A DNA stretch of 64,000 nucleotides from Haliotis asinina (Eukaryota; Mollusca; Gastropoda; Lepetellida; Haliotidae), in contig NC_090285.1 of the NCBI RefSeq assembly GCF_037392515.1, forward strand, positions 1,615,501 to 1,679,500, written 5' to 3'. The notes beneath the pieces were generated by a model. It saw nothing but the letters and a program-made list of their open reading frames with translations. It was not told where the DNA came from and ran no database searches. The number at the start of each line of letters is the position of its first letter. The first letter of the stretch is position 1. This document shows positions 36,710-48,133 of this stretch, piece after piece. Made by a program: the position numbers and the translations under genes.

Positions 36710-37492
36710 ATGTCACTTCATGATCTCAACAAATCACTGGAAAACTGGGTAAAAAAATATGGCGGTTTTTCCGAAGATGACTTGAAAGAGGGCCTGGTTT
36801 GGTTTGAAATCGATACAACAAAACTCCGAGTGATCACTGAGGACAAGCCATCAGACAAGAAAGATAAAGAAGGAGGACATGGCGAAGATAAGGAAGAAGT
36901 AAACGAAGATGACCTGCATTCGGGGGTCGTGTTCAAATCGAAGTACACTAACAAAACAAATGTCCCCCAGGAACACACATTCATCATGGAGAAGCAGACA
37001 GAAGCCACATTGATCAGCACCTTGACCAAAGGCTTCACCGCTGATGGCAAAGTTGGTATAAAGGTGAAGGTTCCAGATGTCGTCACCAACGCCACCAGCA
37101 GCTTCGGCACAGAAGTGACCATCGCAACAGACGACATGAGCATTGTTAAACACTTGGTGGATTGGTCGTCCCAGACCAAAGTGATTGTTGCACCGCGGGA
37201 GACGGTAGTGGCAGAGGTCAGGATCAAGGAAACGAAATATAAAGTTAAGTTTGACTGGACTGTCGTCATGAAGGGTCGGGTTATTGCCCGCGTGTACAGG
37301 GCCGAAAGAAAACATCCAAAAGTGATGGAGTCAACGCTTGCAACCATCCTGTCTAACGACGAGACTGTATCCCTGATGTCTGGTGTCTATATCAAAATGG
37401 AGACTGGACAAGTGACCTGGGACGTATCAGGTACACTTCACTTCCGATTCGGTGTGTCTCAGGACTGTGAGGTGTGCCCCTTGGAAAAATAG
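36710..37492 (+). CDS. Aerolysin-like (ETX/MTX2-type) beta-pore-forming protein
   Basis: 260 residues, one coding exon. The start at 36710 is chosen because the upstream codons of the open frame lie in the intron and the ATG follows the acceptor by three bases. Residues 1-50 form a helix-prone head (LNKSLENWVKKYGG). A charged Lys/Asp/Glu/Gly linker occupies about 50-70. Residues 75-185 have the aerolysin-fold pattern: a Ser/Thr/Asn strand (FKSKYTNKT), an amphipathic insertion loop around GFTADGKVGIKVKVPD, then a VDWSSQTKVIVAP strand turning into the long hairpin. The C-terminus has the family motif FRFGVSQD. No signal peptide or lectin domain is present, so the protein is probably made in the cytosol. 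The family inserts a beta-barrel into membranes after oligomerising. Its tandem paralogues lie at 43377 and 49049. Confidence 0.8.
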   Translation: MSLHDLNKSLENWVKKYGGFSEDDLKEGLVWFEIDTTKLRVITEDKPSDKKDKEGGHGEDKEEVNEDDLHSGVVFKSKYTNKTNVPQEHTFIMEKQTEATLISTLTKGFTADGKVGIKVKVPDVVTNATSSFGTEVTIATDDMSIVKHLVDWSSQTKVIVAPRETVVAEVRIKETKYKVKFDWTVVMKGRVIARVYRAERKHPKVMESTLATILSNDETVSLMSGVYIKMETGQVTWDVSGTLHFRFGVSQDCEVCPLEK

Positions 37493-38159
37493 AATCTTCC
37501 AGTTACAAAATGACTATTACTGAATGGGCGGATGCTTCGAGTGGCAACGGATATGAACAAACATGAGTGCGTTTACTGCTAATACTCTGAAACAGAGAAC
37601 GACCACACCAGTACAGGAGACGTCAGGTTCTACTCAAAAGTATCTTGTACATGTGACATTGTTTATGTGACAAATTAGAAGAAGATGCAAGTAACTCTTT
37701 GTTCGTGAAAAAATAACGAAAAAGAAAAAGCATTTAGTGAATGCTAAAATACACACCTACATTTAGACTTGCGTCAACGGCAAAAAGACATATAGCTGTT
37801 GTCTCAGAATACTCTGTGCTGAACCAAGCCAGCGGTAAGCTGTAGATCAGTTTCCCCACAACACAAGAAATTGAATTCAAATTACACTGAGTATTGTCTG
37901 ATTGGTTCGTTTCAAAAGATAATGTTTTTTATGATATTGTTAGAAACGTTTAATAAACTGTTTTTGTCTGTACTTTATGTCGTACTTTGCAGTGAAAATG
38001 CTGGTCCCTGCTTTGTCTTCATTTTGGAAACAGTTTTGAATATCGAATCCCACCTATGTTATGTACCTCTGTATGCATATACTTAGTCACTCTTCGTGTA
38101 AACTGATCATTGAGTATTCATATACCATGTGCACCGCAGCGTTCCTCTTTCATACGAGG

Positions 38160-38395
38160 ATCGTGAAGATCAAGGTTAAAATTGGTCTTCAGTAACCATG
38201 CCTGTCGTGAGAGGCGACTAACGGGATCGGGTGGTCAGGTTAGCCGACTTGGTTGATACATGTCATCGCTTCCCAAATTGCGCAGATCGATGCTCATGCT
38301 GTTGATCACTGGATTGTCTGGTCCAGACTCGATTATTTACACATCGCCGCCATATAGCTGGAAAATTGTTGAGTGTGGCGTAAACCTTAACCCCT
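38160..38395 (+). repeat. Dispersed repeat, family B (best copy)
   Basis: Contains ACCATGCCTGTCGTGAGAGG, GCAGATCGATGCTCATGCTG, GATCACTGGATTGTCTGGTC and the tail GTTGAGTGTGGCGTAAACC. Copies at 905, 44400 (inverted) and 50365 keep the same block order. The ending resembles the tRNA-SINE tail, but no tRNA-like head is evident. Confidence 0.75.
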
Positions 38396-38679
38396 TTATA
38401 AGGCGATGTGTCAGGATATGGAATGTGTTGAAAATGGCCAGACTGTACCACATTCATTTGACAGATATGACATAAGAGTACAGCGTCACATAACATAACC
38501 ATCCATCCAGCAAGTGACAGTTACATTGTCATGAGATAGCTGTACACACACATCAGCAAATACAAAATAGTCGAGAGACGACGAACTGCTAATATACCAT
38601 CTACGGCGAACATTGTAGCAACAGGTTGACACAGGAAAACAAGGCGATTTCGTAATAGTCAGGTTGATGTCATCCTCAC

Positions 38680-39195
38680 TTGTACTTCGTTATAGGGAGG
38701 TTTATCTAGTCCTAACTCATACTTCATTATAGTGAGGTGTATTTTATCGTAACTCATACTTCATTATTGTGAGGTGTATCTTTCCCTAACTCATACTTCA
38801 TTTCAGTGAGGTGTATCTAATCCTAACTCATACTTCATTTCAGTGAGGTGTATCTAATCCTAACTCATACTTCATTTCAGTGAGGTGTATCTAATCCTAA
38901 CTCATACTTCATTACAGTGAGGTGTATCTAATCCTAACTCATACTTCATTAAAGTGAGGTGTATCTTATCCTAACTCATACTTCATTATAGTGAGGTGTA
39001 TTTAATCCTAACTCATACTTCATTATAGTGAGGTGTATTTAATCCTAACTCATACTTCATTATAGTGAGGTGTATCTAATCCTAACTCATAGTTCATTAT
39101 AGTGAGGTGTATCTAATCCTAACTCATACTTCATTATAGTGAGGTGTATCTAATCCTAACTCATACTTTTTACAGGGAGATTTATCTTATCCTAA
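38680..39195. repeat. 37-bp minisatellite (about 13 copies)
   Basis: Unit CATTATAGTGAGGTGTATCT then AATCCTAACTCATACTT. The outer copies are more diverged than the central ones, the usual pattern of unequal exchange. Confidence 0.9.
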
Positions 39196-39404
39196 CTGAT
39201 ACTTATGTTTCTGCAAGTGGGAGTTTAATGTTATCTAATGAGCCTTGAATTTTCATATTGTTGTCTTTACAAATCAAATCAGACATTATTCTGAAAATTC
39301 AAACACCCTGGACCGACTCTCTGGACCACATGAGACCAAACGGTTCAAGAGCTAACTGCAGAATGTCATTCTGAAAGTGGACAAACGCAACACATGTTGT
39401 TTGG

Positions 39405-39590
39405 GATTGCACGTTCTCAGTAAAGTACAGATTCTTGTAGATTCGAGTTTGTTCCATCGGGAATTCGAACTCTGATTAGGTTTGTTCTTGATTAGGTTTG
39501 TTCTAATCCCGGATCAGACTCAACCCAAGATAAGTACTAGAACCTGTACTTTACTGAGAAAGCATAATCCCCATTACAACATATGGTACA
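39405..39590. mobile_element. tRNA-cored inverted-repeat element
   Basis: The left arm GGGATTGCACGTTCTCAGTA and right arm TACTTTACTGAGAAAGCATA are inverted copies. The core includes TCGGGAATTCGAACTCTGA, resembling an inverted B-box region. A GATTAGGTTTGTTCT duplication lies in the core. Same family as 46754-46947. Confidence 0.65.
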
Positions 39591-40007
39591 GTTCAAGAGG
39601 TCACCGCCAGCTATAGTGCCACGTGGCTCGTGTAGGCATAATGCAATGTGCTTGCATGTCAGTTCTATTTTCAGATACGGTATGACGTGGACAAACAAGT
39701 GGATTGTTACTAAGCTTTGATGTGCACGCCTGACACGCTGCATGCCCATTCGGAATTTCACGGTCTTTCAAACACACCTGTCTCCCATTGTCAGGGGACT
39801 TCGGTATTTTGGGAACAAACGTAGAACTCTCTGTCTGGTTAATGCGCATATTTTCTCAAATGACTCAGCAGACATATTTACATGAAATACGTTTCCTCGG
39901 ACTATGAGAATGTGTGTGGTTTTTTTTCTTTAGCTACCAGTGATTAGCCAAACTACAAAAACAGAGAGATATATTTCACTGTCATTTAGTACAGACGTGC
40001 ATGTCCG

Positions 40008-40155
40008 TGGTAACATATGTCATATTTGGGATTACACTTTCTTGGTAAAGTACAAACTCAATTACTTGTTTTGGTCGAGTCCCATCCGGGATTTGAACCC
40101 ACACCTTCAAAGTCAAGTACCTAATCGTCAGCACACAAAGTCAGCCGCCTAACGT
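40008..40155 (-). mobile_element. tRNA-cored inverted-repeat element (one arm)
   Basis: The arm ACATATGTCATATTTGGGAT with ACTTTCTTGGTAAAGTACAA is followed by an inverted tRNA-like core (GGGATTTGAACCCACACCTT, then CAGCACACAAAGTCAGCCGC). The second arm is missing, so it is a truncated copy. Confidence 0.65.
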
Positions 40156-40239
40156 CAGTTACCGCGACTTCTTCAAAAATGGTAGTCTGATAACTGGTAG
40201 TCTAGACAGCGTACATTGTGTACCCATCTGATAATATAA

Positions 40240-40324
40240 GTTGTTCACTGGTCACGAGGGGACCATGGGTTGATGTATCCTCGATGTACACCAACCCACG
40301 GGCCCCGAGCAACCAGTGAACAAC
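40240..40324. mobile_element. Foldback element, 85 bp
   Basis: GTTGTTCACTGGT at the left pairs with ACCAGTGAACAAC at the right. The inner arms GACCATGGGTTGATGTA and TACACCAACCCACGGGC continue the stem. Almost the whole element is palindromic. Confidence 0.7.
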
Positions 40325-40884
40325 GTACGTATCGTACTGAACACCTCAATGTTAATTTTGAACTGTTTTAAGCACGCGTATCGGATCGTTCACTTCAACT
40401 TGTAAGAATAAAACAAGTCGAATCTTGCATCTTGCTGTTTTTCCCTAAGGTATCGTCTGAGTAAAGTCGTAGGGTGTAATTTCTCTTCTCTGTATTGAAC
40501 GTTTCGTCGAAATTCATTCATTGGAAAGCGAGGTAAATCTTTTCGTAGCCACCGCTAGATACTGCAGACGGCGCAAAAGAAAACAGATTTAGAGTTATCA
40601 CCCTTCCATCGACTTCAGTTAATTTCCGTACATTATATTCGAGATTAAGAGATAACTTTCGAGATAAAGAAGTACCGAATGAATTGCCATTGGCAACGGC
40701 GTGCTTTGCATTGCAACGTGCTTGTAAACAGGGTACACTGAAAATAATAGAAGAGCGCTCAGCCAAACAGAAAGCAACAAATATGTGTGAGGTAAGATAA
40801 GTGTAAATTGGCACGGCTCACGTGCGATATGACGATGTAATCATCGCATGCCATTGTCATTTAGTTCAGACTATTTGTATTACA

Positions 40885-41010
40885 TAATGACTGGCCAAAC
40901 TATGAACACGAACAGATCTATTTGTAATACATAATGACTGGCCAAACTATGAACACGAACAGATCTATTTGTAATACATAATGACTGGCCAAGCTATGAA
41001 CACCTGTGAT
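40885..41010. repeat. Short tandem repeat of a 55-bp type unit
   Basis: About three copies of TACATAATGACTGGCCAAAC then TATGAACACGAACAGATCTA. The last copy is diverged. Confidence 0.7.
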
Positions 41011-41094
41011 ATGCAATGATTGTCCAAACTACAAACACAGACTGATATTTTTTGTCATATATATCAGGTTATCTGTAATATGTAAACGTAAGAT

Positions 41095-41850
41095 GACGAC
41101 ATTACTGAGCCGGACGGCCACTGGACGACATTACTGAGCCGGACGGCCACTGGACGACATTACTGAGCTGGGCGGCCACTGGACGACATTACTGAGCTGG
41201 GCGGCCACTGGACGACATTACTGAGCTGGGCGGCCACTGGACGACATTACTGAGCTGGACGGCCACTGGACGACATTACTGAGCTGGGCGGCCACTGGAC
41301 GACATTACTGAGCTGGGCGGCCACTGGACGACATTACTGAGCCGGACGGCCACTGGACGACATTACTGAGCTGGGCGGCCACTGGACGACATTACTGATC
41401 CGGGCGGCCACTGGACGACATTACTGAGCTGGGCGGCCACTGGACGACATTACTGAGCTGGGCGGCCACTGGACGACATTACTGAGCTGGACGGCCACTG
41501 GACGACATTACTGAGCTGGGCGGCCACTGGACGACATTACTGAGCTGGGCGGCCACTGGACGACATTACTGAGCTGGGCGGCCACTGGACGACATTACTG
41601 AGCCGGACGGCCACTGGACGACATTACTGAGCTGGGCGGCCACTGGACGACATTACTGAGCCGGACGGCCACTGGACGACATTACTGAGCTGGGCGGCCA
41701 CTGGACGACATTACTGATCCGGGCGGCCACTGGACGACATTACTGATCCGGGCGGCCACTGGACGACATTACTGAGCTGGGCGGCCACTGGACGACATTA
41801 CTGATCCGGGCGGCCACTGGACGACATTACTGAGCTGGGTGGCCAATGGC
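41095..41850. repeat. 29-bp minisatellite (about 26 copies)
   Basis: Unit GACGACATTACTGAGCTGGG then CGGCCACTG. Four variants alternate (GAGCTGGGCGG, GAGCCGGACGG, GAGCTGGACGG, GATCCGGGCGG) and some multi-unit blocks recur. It is more GC-rich than its surroundings, an abrupt base-composition change. Confidence 0.9.
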
Positions 41851-42547
41851 CACTACAGCATCTATGCTACATCAGACAGTGCACCGTCGATCTGAGCCAA
41901 TAAGGACAAATTTATGAATTCTGTGAGCTTCGAACCACCATATTTAGTTAATCTGATCCGCCATATCAGTACATGTATGGGTTCTTATACTTCCCTATTT
42001 ATTGTCAGTTGCGGGCCCAGGTACGAATCTCCTTCTGTTTACTGTCAGCCCTTGTGCTGATCCACATGGACTCTCATAAGACAAACACTGTTTAGTGAAA
42101 AACCTGGTGCTGATCCGTATGGATCCTACTAAGACAAACACTGTTTATTGTCAGACCTAGTGCTGATCCACGAAGGCATTAATATTGCTAAGACGAACAA
42201 CGATCTACTCTGATATATATGATTGTTTATAAACGTAATGAGGCGAAGAGAAGCTGTGGCTGAGCAGCTTCTACAACCAGGAGGACCGCTATTGATACAA
42301 GGTATACAAAACACTCACTCACGGTTTTCTTCCATTTCTGTCACCACATGTAAATAATTTTAACCATTTTAACTTTCAGGCGTGCTAGAAAAATATTTTG
42401 TGAAAATGGTTACCTTATCCTGCCCATTTTTACTGTACATTTGCACCTACTACGATAATACTGTTACAATCCACAGTCTCTTTCATACCCAATACTTATA
42501 ATTGAGACTGACATTTCTCCGACATTGATGTAATAAGGGATAATCTT

Positions 42548-42554
42548 TATATAG
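42548..42554 (+). promoter_or_regulatory. TATA box candidate, third aerolysin-like gene
   Basis: TATATAG about 830 bases before the start codon at 43377. The downstream leader exon is uncertain: possible donors are CAG then GTTATT at 42645 and CCT then GTAAGT at 43010. Confidence 0.4.
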
Positions 42555-43376
42555 TCTCCCTGATGTAATATACTGACATGAGTTTCAGTTTGAGACAAAC
42601 GCAGAGAGCACAGACTTCTCACCTCTCCCTAGTCTCCCTAATCAGGTTATTCGCTTTATTGTGTGTATTGTGCATGGATCCACGTCATGTACCTGTCTAA
42701 ATTAGACGTTGTGTGAATTTCCGGAAATATTCATTTCCATCCCTTGCTCCTGGTGTGTGTGGAGACAAGGGTGGGAAGTTCTTGCAGACACCGGGGGCGT
42801 TGTTGTCGCTATTCCCGAACAGACCCGTGGTATTAAACTAGGACACATAAGTCGGGATTCAACCCAGCAGACAGCTGCGTGTTTGTTGTCACTATTTCCA
42901 AACGTAACCGTGGTATTAAAGGCGGGCACAACAGCCGGGACTCCATTCAGCAGACAGCTGTAAGGTCGCTCACTTCTTGAGTCCACAAAGAACAGACTTT
43001 CAACACCCTGTAAGTATTTGTTGACCAGTACTGTGTTTCTCATCCATTGTTTTAAAGAAGGTGTTTTCAGTGTAAGGCTTCATGCCCCTGTTCAAGCATC
43101 ACTTTGGAGTAATCACAAACTTACATGGACATTGAATGGAAATCTAATGATATTTACATAATCACCTGTTGTCTCTGAATGACGTCAAATGTTCACTTCG
43201 CACAAGGTTCATTTTAAGCAATCAATCTCTTAGGTGCCTCAGATAAAGTGTTTCTTTATATATAATATTAATAATTTCTCAGATAGCTCGTTTATTGTGT
43301 GTGCTGAAAGTTAAGGTGTAATAACAAAAAGGAATACGTTTGGGCATTTTTACACATTGTATATTTTATCCAGACC

Positions 43377-44138
43377 ATGCCAGTTCACGATCTCCACACA
43401 CCTATCGAAGACTGGGCCAGGAGGCGAGGCGACCTTGACGAAACTGTCAGGTTGGAGGTTGACACCCACAGACTGCGTATCACCACCATCAAGCCCTCAA
43501 CCAATCCTGTCAAGGAGGCTACAGGATCCGATTCCCCATCCAGCGTCTTGTTCAAGTCCAAATACAAGAACAGTACAGGCACCACCCAAGAGCACACCTT
43601 CATGATGGAGAGGCAAACAGAGGCAACGGTCACGACCTCTTTGACAAACGGCTTCACTAGAAATGGCAACGTTGGAATACAGATAAGGGTTCCTGATGAC
43701 GTCTCCAATGCTACCGGCAGCTTTGGGTCGAGCGTGAGCGTGGAGACCGAGGACGAGAACACCGTGAAACACGTCGTCAGCTGGTCCATCAACTCCAAGG
43801 TGAGTGCTCCTCCAGGCCAGACAACTGTAGCTGTCCTGAACATTATTGAGAAGAAGCAGAAGTTTACCTTCAAGGCCACGGTCGTCATGAAAGGACGGGT
43901 TCTGGTACGAATCATGGATGACAACGGAACTGTTCAGCGTGTCATGGAGAATGACCTGGCCACCATCTTGGATGAACAAAAATTTCAGAAACCCCCTGGA
44001 GTCAATGTTGACACCGAAAACAGAAAAGTCAAATGGGATGTGTCTGGGTCGCTGAACTTCCGGTTCGGTGTGTCGCAGGACGTGGAGGTGTTTTACGAGG
44101 GGGAAAGATCAAAGGTTCACCCTAAACCTAAGGTTTAG
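43377..44138 (+). CDS. Aerolysin-like (ETX/MTX2-type) beta-pore-forming protein
   Basis: 253 residues in one coding exon. The ATG follows the acceptor (TTTTATCCAG ending at 43373) by three bases. The head (HDLHTPIEDWARRRGD) matches the paralogues in position. The aerolysin core starts at VLFKSKYKNSTGTT and shows the insertion loop NGFTRNGNVGIQIRVPD, the Ser-rich return strand FGSSVSVETED, the SWSINSKVSAPPGQTT turn, and a C-terminal LNFRFGVSQDVEV. It lacks the acidic linker of the gene at 36710 and has a short basic tail. No signal peptide is seen. It is closest to the 36710 gene by motif wording (HTFMMERQTEATV against HTFIMEKQTEATL). Confidence 0.8.
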   Translation: MPVHDLHTPIEDWARRRGDLDETVRLEVDTHRLRITTIKPSTNPVKEATGSDSPSSVLFKSKYKNSTGTTQEHTFMMERQTEATVTTSLTNGFTRNGNVGIQIRVPDDVSNATGSFGSSVSVETEDENTVKHVVSWSINSKVSAPPGQTTVAVLNIIEKKQKFTFKATVVMKGRVLVRIMDDNGTVQRVMENDLATILDEQKFQKPPGVNVDTENRKVKWDVSGSLNFRFGVSQDVEVFYEGERSKVHPKPKV

Positions 44139-44850
44139 GCACAATTCATGCCTTACAAAAACAAAGATTGTTGTCCATTTGTTCCCTCCACATTCTTATG
44201 CAGGACTAGTTTGAAGATTGTATATGTAGAATTATGCAGTTTGTTTTTATCTTACTAAGTTAATCAGCTCCACAGCTTAAGCAATATTTGTTTATCTAAC
44301 CATGCATGATGGAAATGAAAACTTGTAGTAACCTTCTGACTTTTGACTCTTTTACTGAGACATCCTGGTTATTATGACGGTCGGTCTGTCTGTCTGTCTG
44401 TCTGTCGGTTGGTCGGTCAGCTATTTAACGCCGGAGTCCGCTCTATGACAGCGGTCTCTAAATTATCTATTTGGACCAGACATTCCCGTGATCAACAGCT
44501 TGAGGATCGATTGAGATACAATAACATGCGTCAACTAAGTCTGACCACCCGATCTCGTTAGCAGCCACTTACGACAAGCATGGGTTGTTGCAGGCCCATT
44601 TTAACCCTTATCTTCACGGGTAGTTCTGGAGGCCATCGCTCCGGGATGTTGTATAAAAACATCGCCGTATAGGTAAGTGATGGCTGGGCATGTCCATGAT
44701 TGTCTGGGTGGATGTCCACCCTGCTGAACCTCTATGACACACAGTTGACCATGCCATACAGCAACACAGGTCACACGGTGCCAAGGTCACGCGTTAGCAA
44801 GGGCACACGTTAGTCAACTTGTTGCAATTAAATGTGAGGGACCCGTTCCT
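44139..44850. other. Intergenic
   Basis: Contains a GTCT/GGTC microsatellite near 44380-44420 and the inverted family-B repeat at 44400-44640. No gene is seen. Confidence 0.5.
44400..44640 (-). repeat. Dispersed repeat, family B (inverted)
   Basis: TTGGACCAGACATTCCCGTG, GACCACCCGATCTCGTTAGC and CTTACGACAAGCATGGGTTG are the reverse complements of blocks in the copy at 38160-38395, in inverted order. Confidence 0.7.
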
Positions 44851-44851
44851 A

Positions 44852-46386
44852 CTACAGTCGTAACTCTCATACTGTAACATAGACGTGCGACAGTCGTAAC
44901 TCCCATACTGTAACATAGACGTACGACAGTCGTAACTTCCATACTGTAACATAGACGTGCGACAGTCGTAACTCCCATACTGTAACATAGACGTGCGACA
45001 GTCGTAACTCCCATACTGTAACATAGACGTACGACAGTCGTAACTCCCATACTGTAACATAGACGTACGACAGTCGTAACTCCCATACTGTAACATAGAC
45101 GTACGACAGTCGTAACTCCCATACTGTAACATAGACGTACGACAGTCGTAACTCCATACTGTAACATAGACGCACGACAGTCGTAACTCCATACTGTAAC
45201 ATAGACGTACGACAGTCGTAACTCCCATACTGTAACATAGACGTACGACAGTCGTAACTCCCATACTGTAACATAGACGTACGACAGTCGTAACTACAGT
45301 CGTAACTCTCATACTGTAACATAGACGTACGACAGTCGTAGCTCCCATACTGTAACATAGACGTACGACAGTCGTAACTCTCATACTGTAACATAGACGT
45401 GCGACAGTCGTAACTCCCATACTGTAACATAGACGTACGACAATCGTAACTACAGTCGTAACTCTCATACTGTAACATAGACGTGCGACAGTCGTAACTC
45501 CCATACTGTAACATAGACGTACGACAGTCGTAACTTCCATACTGTAACATAGACGTGCGACAGTCGTAACTCCATACTGTAACATAGACGTACGACAGTC
45601 GTAACTCCATACTGTAACATAGACGTACGACAGTCGTAACTCCCATAGTGTAACATAGACGTGCGGCAGTCGTAACTCCATACTGTAACATAGACGTACG
45701 ACAGTCGTAACTCCCATAGTGTAACATAGACGTGCGACAGTCGTAACTCCCATAGTGTAACATAGACGTGCGGCAGTCGTAACTCCCTTACTTTTACATA
45801 GACGTACGACAGTCGTAACTCCCATACTGTAACATAGACGTACGACAGTCGTAACTCCCATACTGTAACATAGACGTACGACAGTCGTAACTCCCATACT
45901 GTAACATAGACGTGCGGCAGTCGTAACTCCCATACTGTAACATAGACGTACGACAGTCGTAACTCCCATACTGTAACATAGACGTACGACAGTCGTAACT
46001 CCCATAGTGTAACATAGACGTACGACAGTCGTAACTCCCATACTGTAACATAGACGTGCGGCAGTCGTAACTCCCATAGTGTAACATAGACGTGCGACAG
46101 TCGTAACTCCCATACTGTAACATAGACGTACGACAGTCGTAACTCCCATACTGTAACATAGACGTACGACAGTCGTAACTCCCATACTGTAACATAGACG
46201 TACGACAGTCGTAACTCCCATACTGTAACATAGACGTACGACAGTCGTAACTCCCATACTGTAACATAGACGTGCGACAGTCGTAACTCCCATACTGTAA
46301 CATAGACATACGACAGTCGTAACTCCCATACTGTAACATAGACGTGCGACAGTCGTAACTCCCATACTGTAACATAGACGTACGAC
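44852..46386. repeat. 36-bp minisatellite with palindromic core (about 43 copies)
   Basis: Unit ACTCCCATACTGTAACATAG then ACGTACGACAGTCGTA. Each unit holds the perfect palindrome TACGACAGTCGTA (odd-centred) and the tetranucleotide-rich ACGTACG. Because 36 is a multiple of three, long minus-strand frames (up to 548 codons) appear. They consist only of MLQYGSYDCRTS- or VRLCYSMGVTTV-type repeats and are not genes. Units shortened by one base switch the frame between these. Confidence 0.9.
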
Positions 46387-46753
46387 CGCTACGATGCCTT
46401 TGTGGAACGAGGCGCAGGTCGGCTTAAACGACAAGAGCACGTCGACCCTCCAATCAACTTTTCACAATTCATGTACTCTAAACTATGGGTAAATGTGGCA
46501 TAGGATCACATTTAACGACCTTCATCTCTGTATCAACAGTCATCACATGACATACATGTTGTCTAAACCACCAGCTCCCAAACTACTGCAGCTGCTGCTG
46601 TGACAATATCACGTTTACGGGATCGGTAGTAACACCGAACAATGAACACAGTCCGAACCGACTTTACATGACGAGAATGGAACCGTTGTACCCGCTGTAT
46701 ACTAGTCATAACATCCACTGTAATGTTTACACCATGTCATTTAGGAAGTGGTC

Positions 46754-46947
46754 AAATGCAAAATATGTCATGCTTGTGATTTCACTTCCTCAGTAAAGTA
46801 CAAATTCTAGTCCTTTTTTTAAGTCGCAGTGGCTGAGCGGGTTAGGCGGCTGACTTTGTGTGCTGGCGATTAGGTGCCTGACTCTGAGGGTGCGGGTTCT
46901 AGAATTTGTACTTTACTCAGGAAGTGAAATCCCAAATATGACATATG
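46754..46947 (+). mobile_element. Inverted-repeat element with tRNA-like core (best copy)
   Basis: Arms of about 50 bp (left ATTTCACTTCCTCAGTAAAG, right CTTTACTCAGGAAGTGAAAT) enclose a sequence that looks like a class II tRNA head: GTCGCAGTGGCTGAGCGGGT then TAGGCGGCTGACTTTG, ending in GAGGGTGCGGGTTC. The acceptor-stem partner and the rest of the T arm are replaced by the inverted-repeat arm, so it is not a functional tRNA. Related copies lie at 23565, 39405 and 40008. Confidence 0.7.
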
Positions 46948-47280
46948 TTGCACTTTTATATTCACGGTAGTTGCGGAGAAGTGAGACCTACATGAAAGCA
47001 CTACTATTTCATACTATACTGAACATTAAAAGACACACTACTGTTTTTTTGTCAAGTTTTTAAATACAAGATATAAACATTAACCTTACTTTTATGAGAT
47101 TGTATTTTTTCGAGACTTGCGTTTCTTTTGCCGTTCAGTACACTTCGGAATACGTTGTCAGTGACATAGAAGTCTTACTGTGTACCGTGACACCTTACAT
47201 TGTACTGCAGTAATATTGTAATAATACACAACGGAATATGTATCGCAATATGGAGAATCTGCTATAATCAGGGTCTGGTG

Positions 47281-47288
47281 TATATAAG
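47281..47288 (+). promoter_or_regulatory. Orphan TATA box
   Basis: TATATAAG, followed by a GC-richer stretch with TACAGCAACTGCACTACCAG. It would suit a promoter, but no exon with a recognisable product follows before the next gene's own TATA box at 48003. Confidence 0.25.
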
Positions 47289-48002
47289 TACAGCAACTGC
47301 ACTACCAGCGATCGTCTTCCCGACTCGCCCAAGGACCTTGTTTGTCTACACCTTATCTACACCCGCATGCTTCATCACAATATTGACATCTACAACAAGA
47401 GTCACTTTAGATTGATCTCAGTGACCACAATATTTCTAACTCAACTCATTAAGCGTGTGTCACCATTCATAACACGACACATACGGACTTATATCCCGCA
47501 TTGCAATGTATGGATCAAACCCATTCACGCGAATCAAGCATATTGACGGCTTGAGTCGCTACAGCGTACAAAGCACACGTGTGTAGTGAATGTGTACTTT
47601 TCACTTGAACAATAAGCATATTACACATGTGTAGAACCGTTACGTAAATAAACATAAGTGTGAGTTTATTCAACTGTCTTACTGCACGGCCCATGTAACG
47701 CATGTGGGACGTGTTCCCGATAGTCACAGCGAGCTGTTATCGATTGTATTGGTTCACCTGAACGTGTGGCGACGCGTTGTAGGTATTGCTGGACAGTGAT
47801 GTGGAGGCATTACCGTTGATGATGTCATAAGTCTTATAACGCACTTTATTTCAACCAACCACGTTTTGACACGCTACGATCATAACGTGTGGTTATTAAT
47901 AAAAACGTGAATCCCCACGTGAGGTGAGGAATTACCCGCTTAAAATAAATTTGTCGAATATTCCAGGGCTGACATGGATTTATGTTTAAATTCTGAACAT
48001 GG

Positions 48003-48009
48003 TATAAAG
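48003..48009 (+). promoter_or_regulatory. TATA box of the fourth aerolysin-like gene
   Basis: TATAAAG, with a proposed start near 48033 and a leader exon that ends at the CTCTC then GTGAGT donor at 48134. The leader is about 100 bases with no open start codon of note. Confidence 0.6.
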
Positions 48010-48133
48010 AGGGATATATTTCAGGAAATTATCAGTTCGTAGACTGAGCTTCACACGGTATTTGTCGGATTTCCAGCAATCACAGAGTACTGCTAGTTGG
48101 ACTTCACTCCAGATAGGGCAACAAAGTTCTCTC

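Larger units (their letters stand above)
37493..43370. other. Intergenic between aerolysin-like genes
   Basis: Apart from the repeats listed separately (38160-41850), no coding sequence can be supported. An AATAAA at 37952-37957 is a possible distal polyadenylation signal for the gene ending at 37492. Confidence 0.45.
46387..48000. other. Intergenic
   Basis: Besides the inverted-repeat element at 46754-46947 and a TATATAAG at 47281, nothing coding can be supported. Confidence 0.45.

Noticed and set aside
36718-37347. 209-residue minus-strand frame over the aerolysin-like gene
   Set aside because: Antisense shadow; comparable shadows occur over the paralogues at 43385-43924 and 49312-49674.
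44794-46440. 548-residue minus-strand protein
   Set aside because: Consists only of 12-residue units from a 36-bp minisatellite, open in more than one frame and shifting frame at shortened units.
46825-46905. Functional tRNA gene
   Set aside because: Only the 5' half and B-box region resemble a tRNA; the T arm and acceptor stem are replaced by an inverted-repeat arm.
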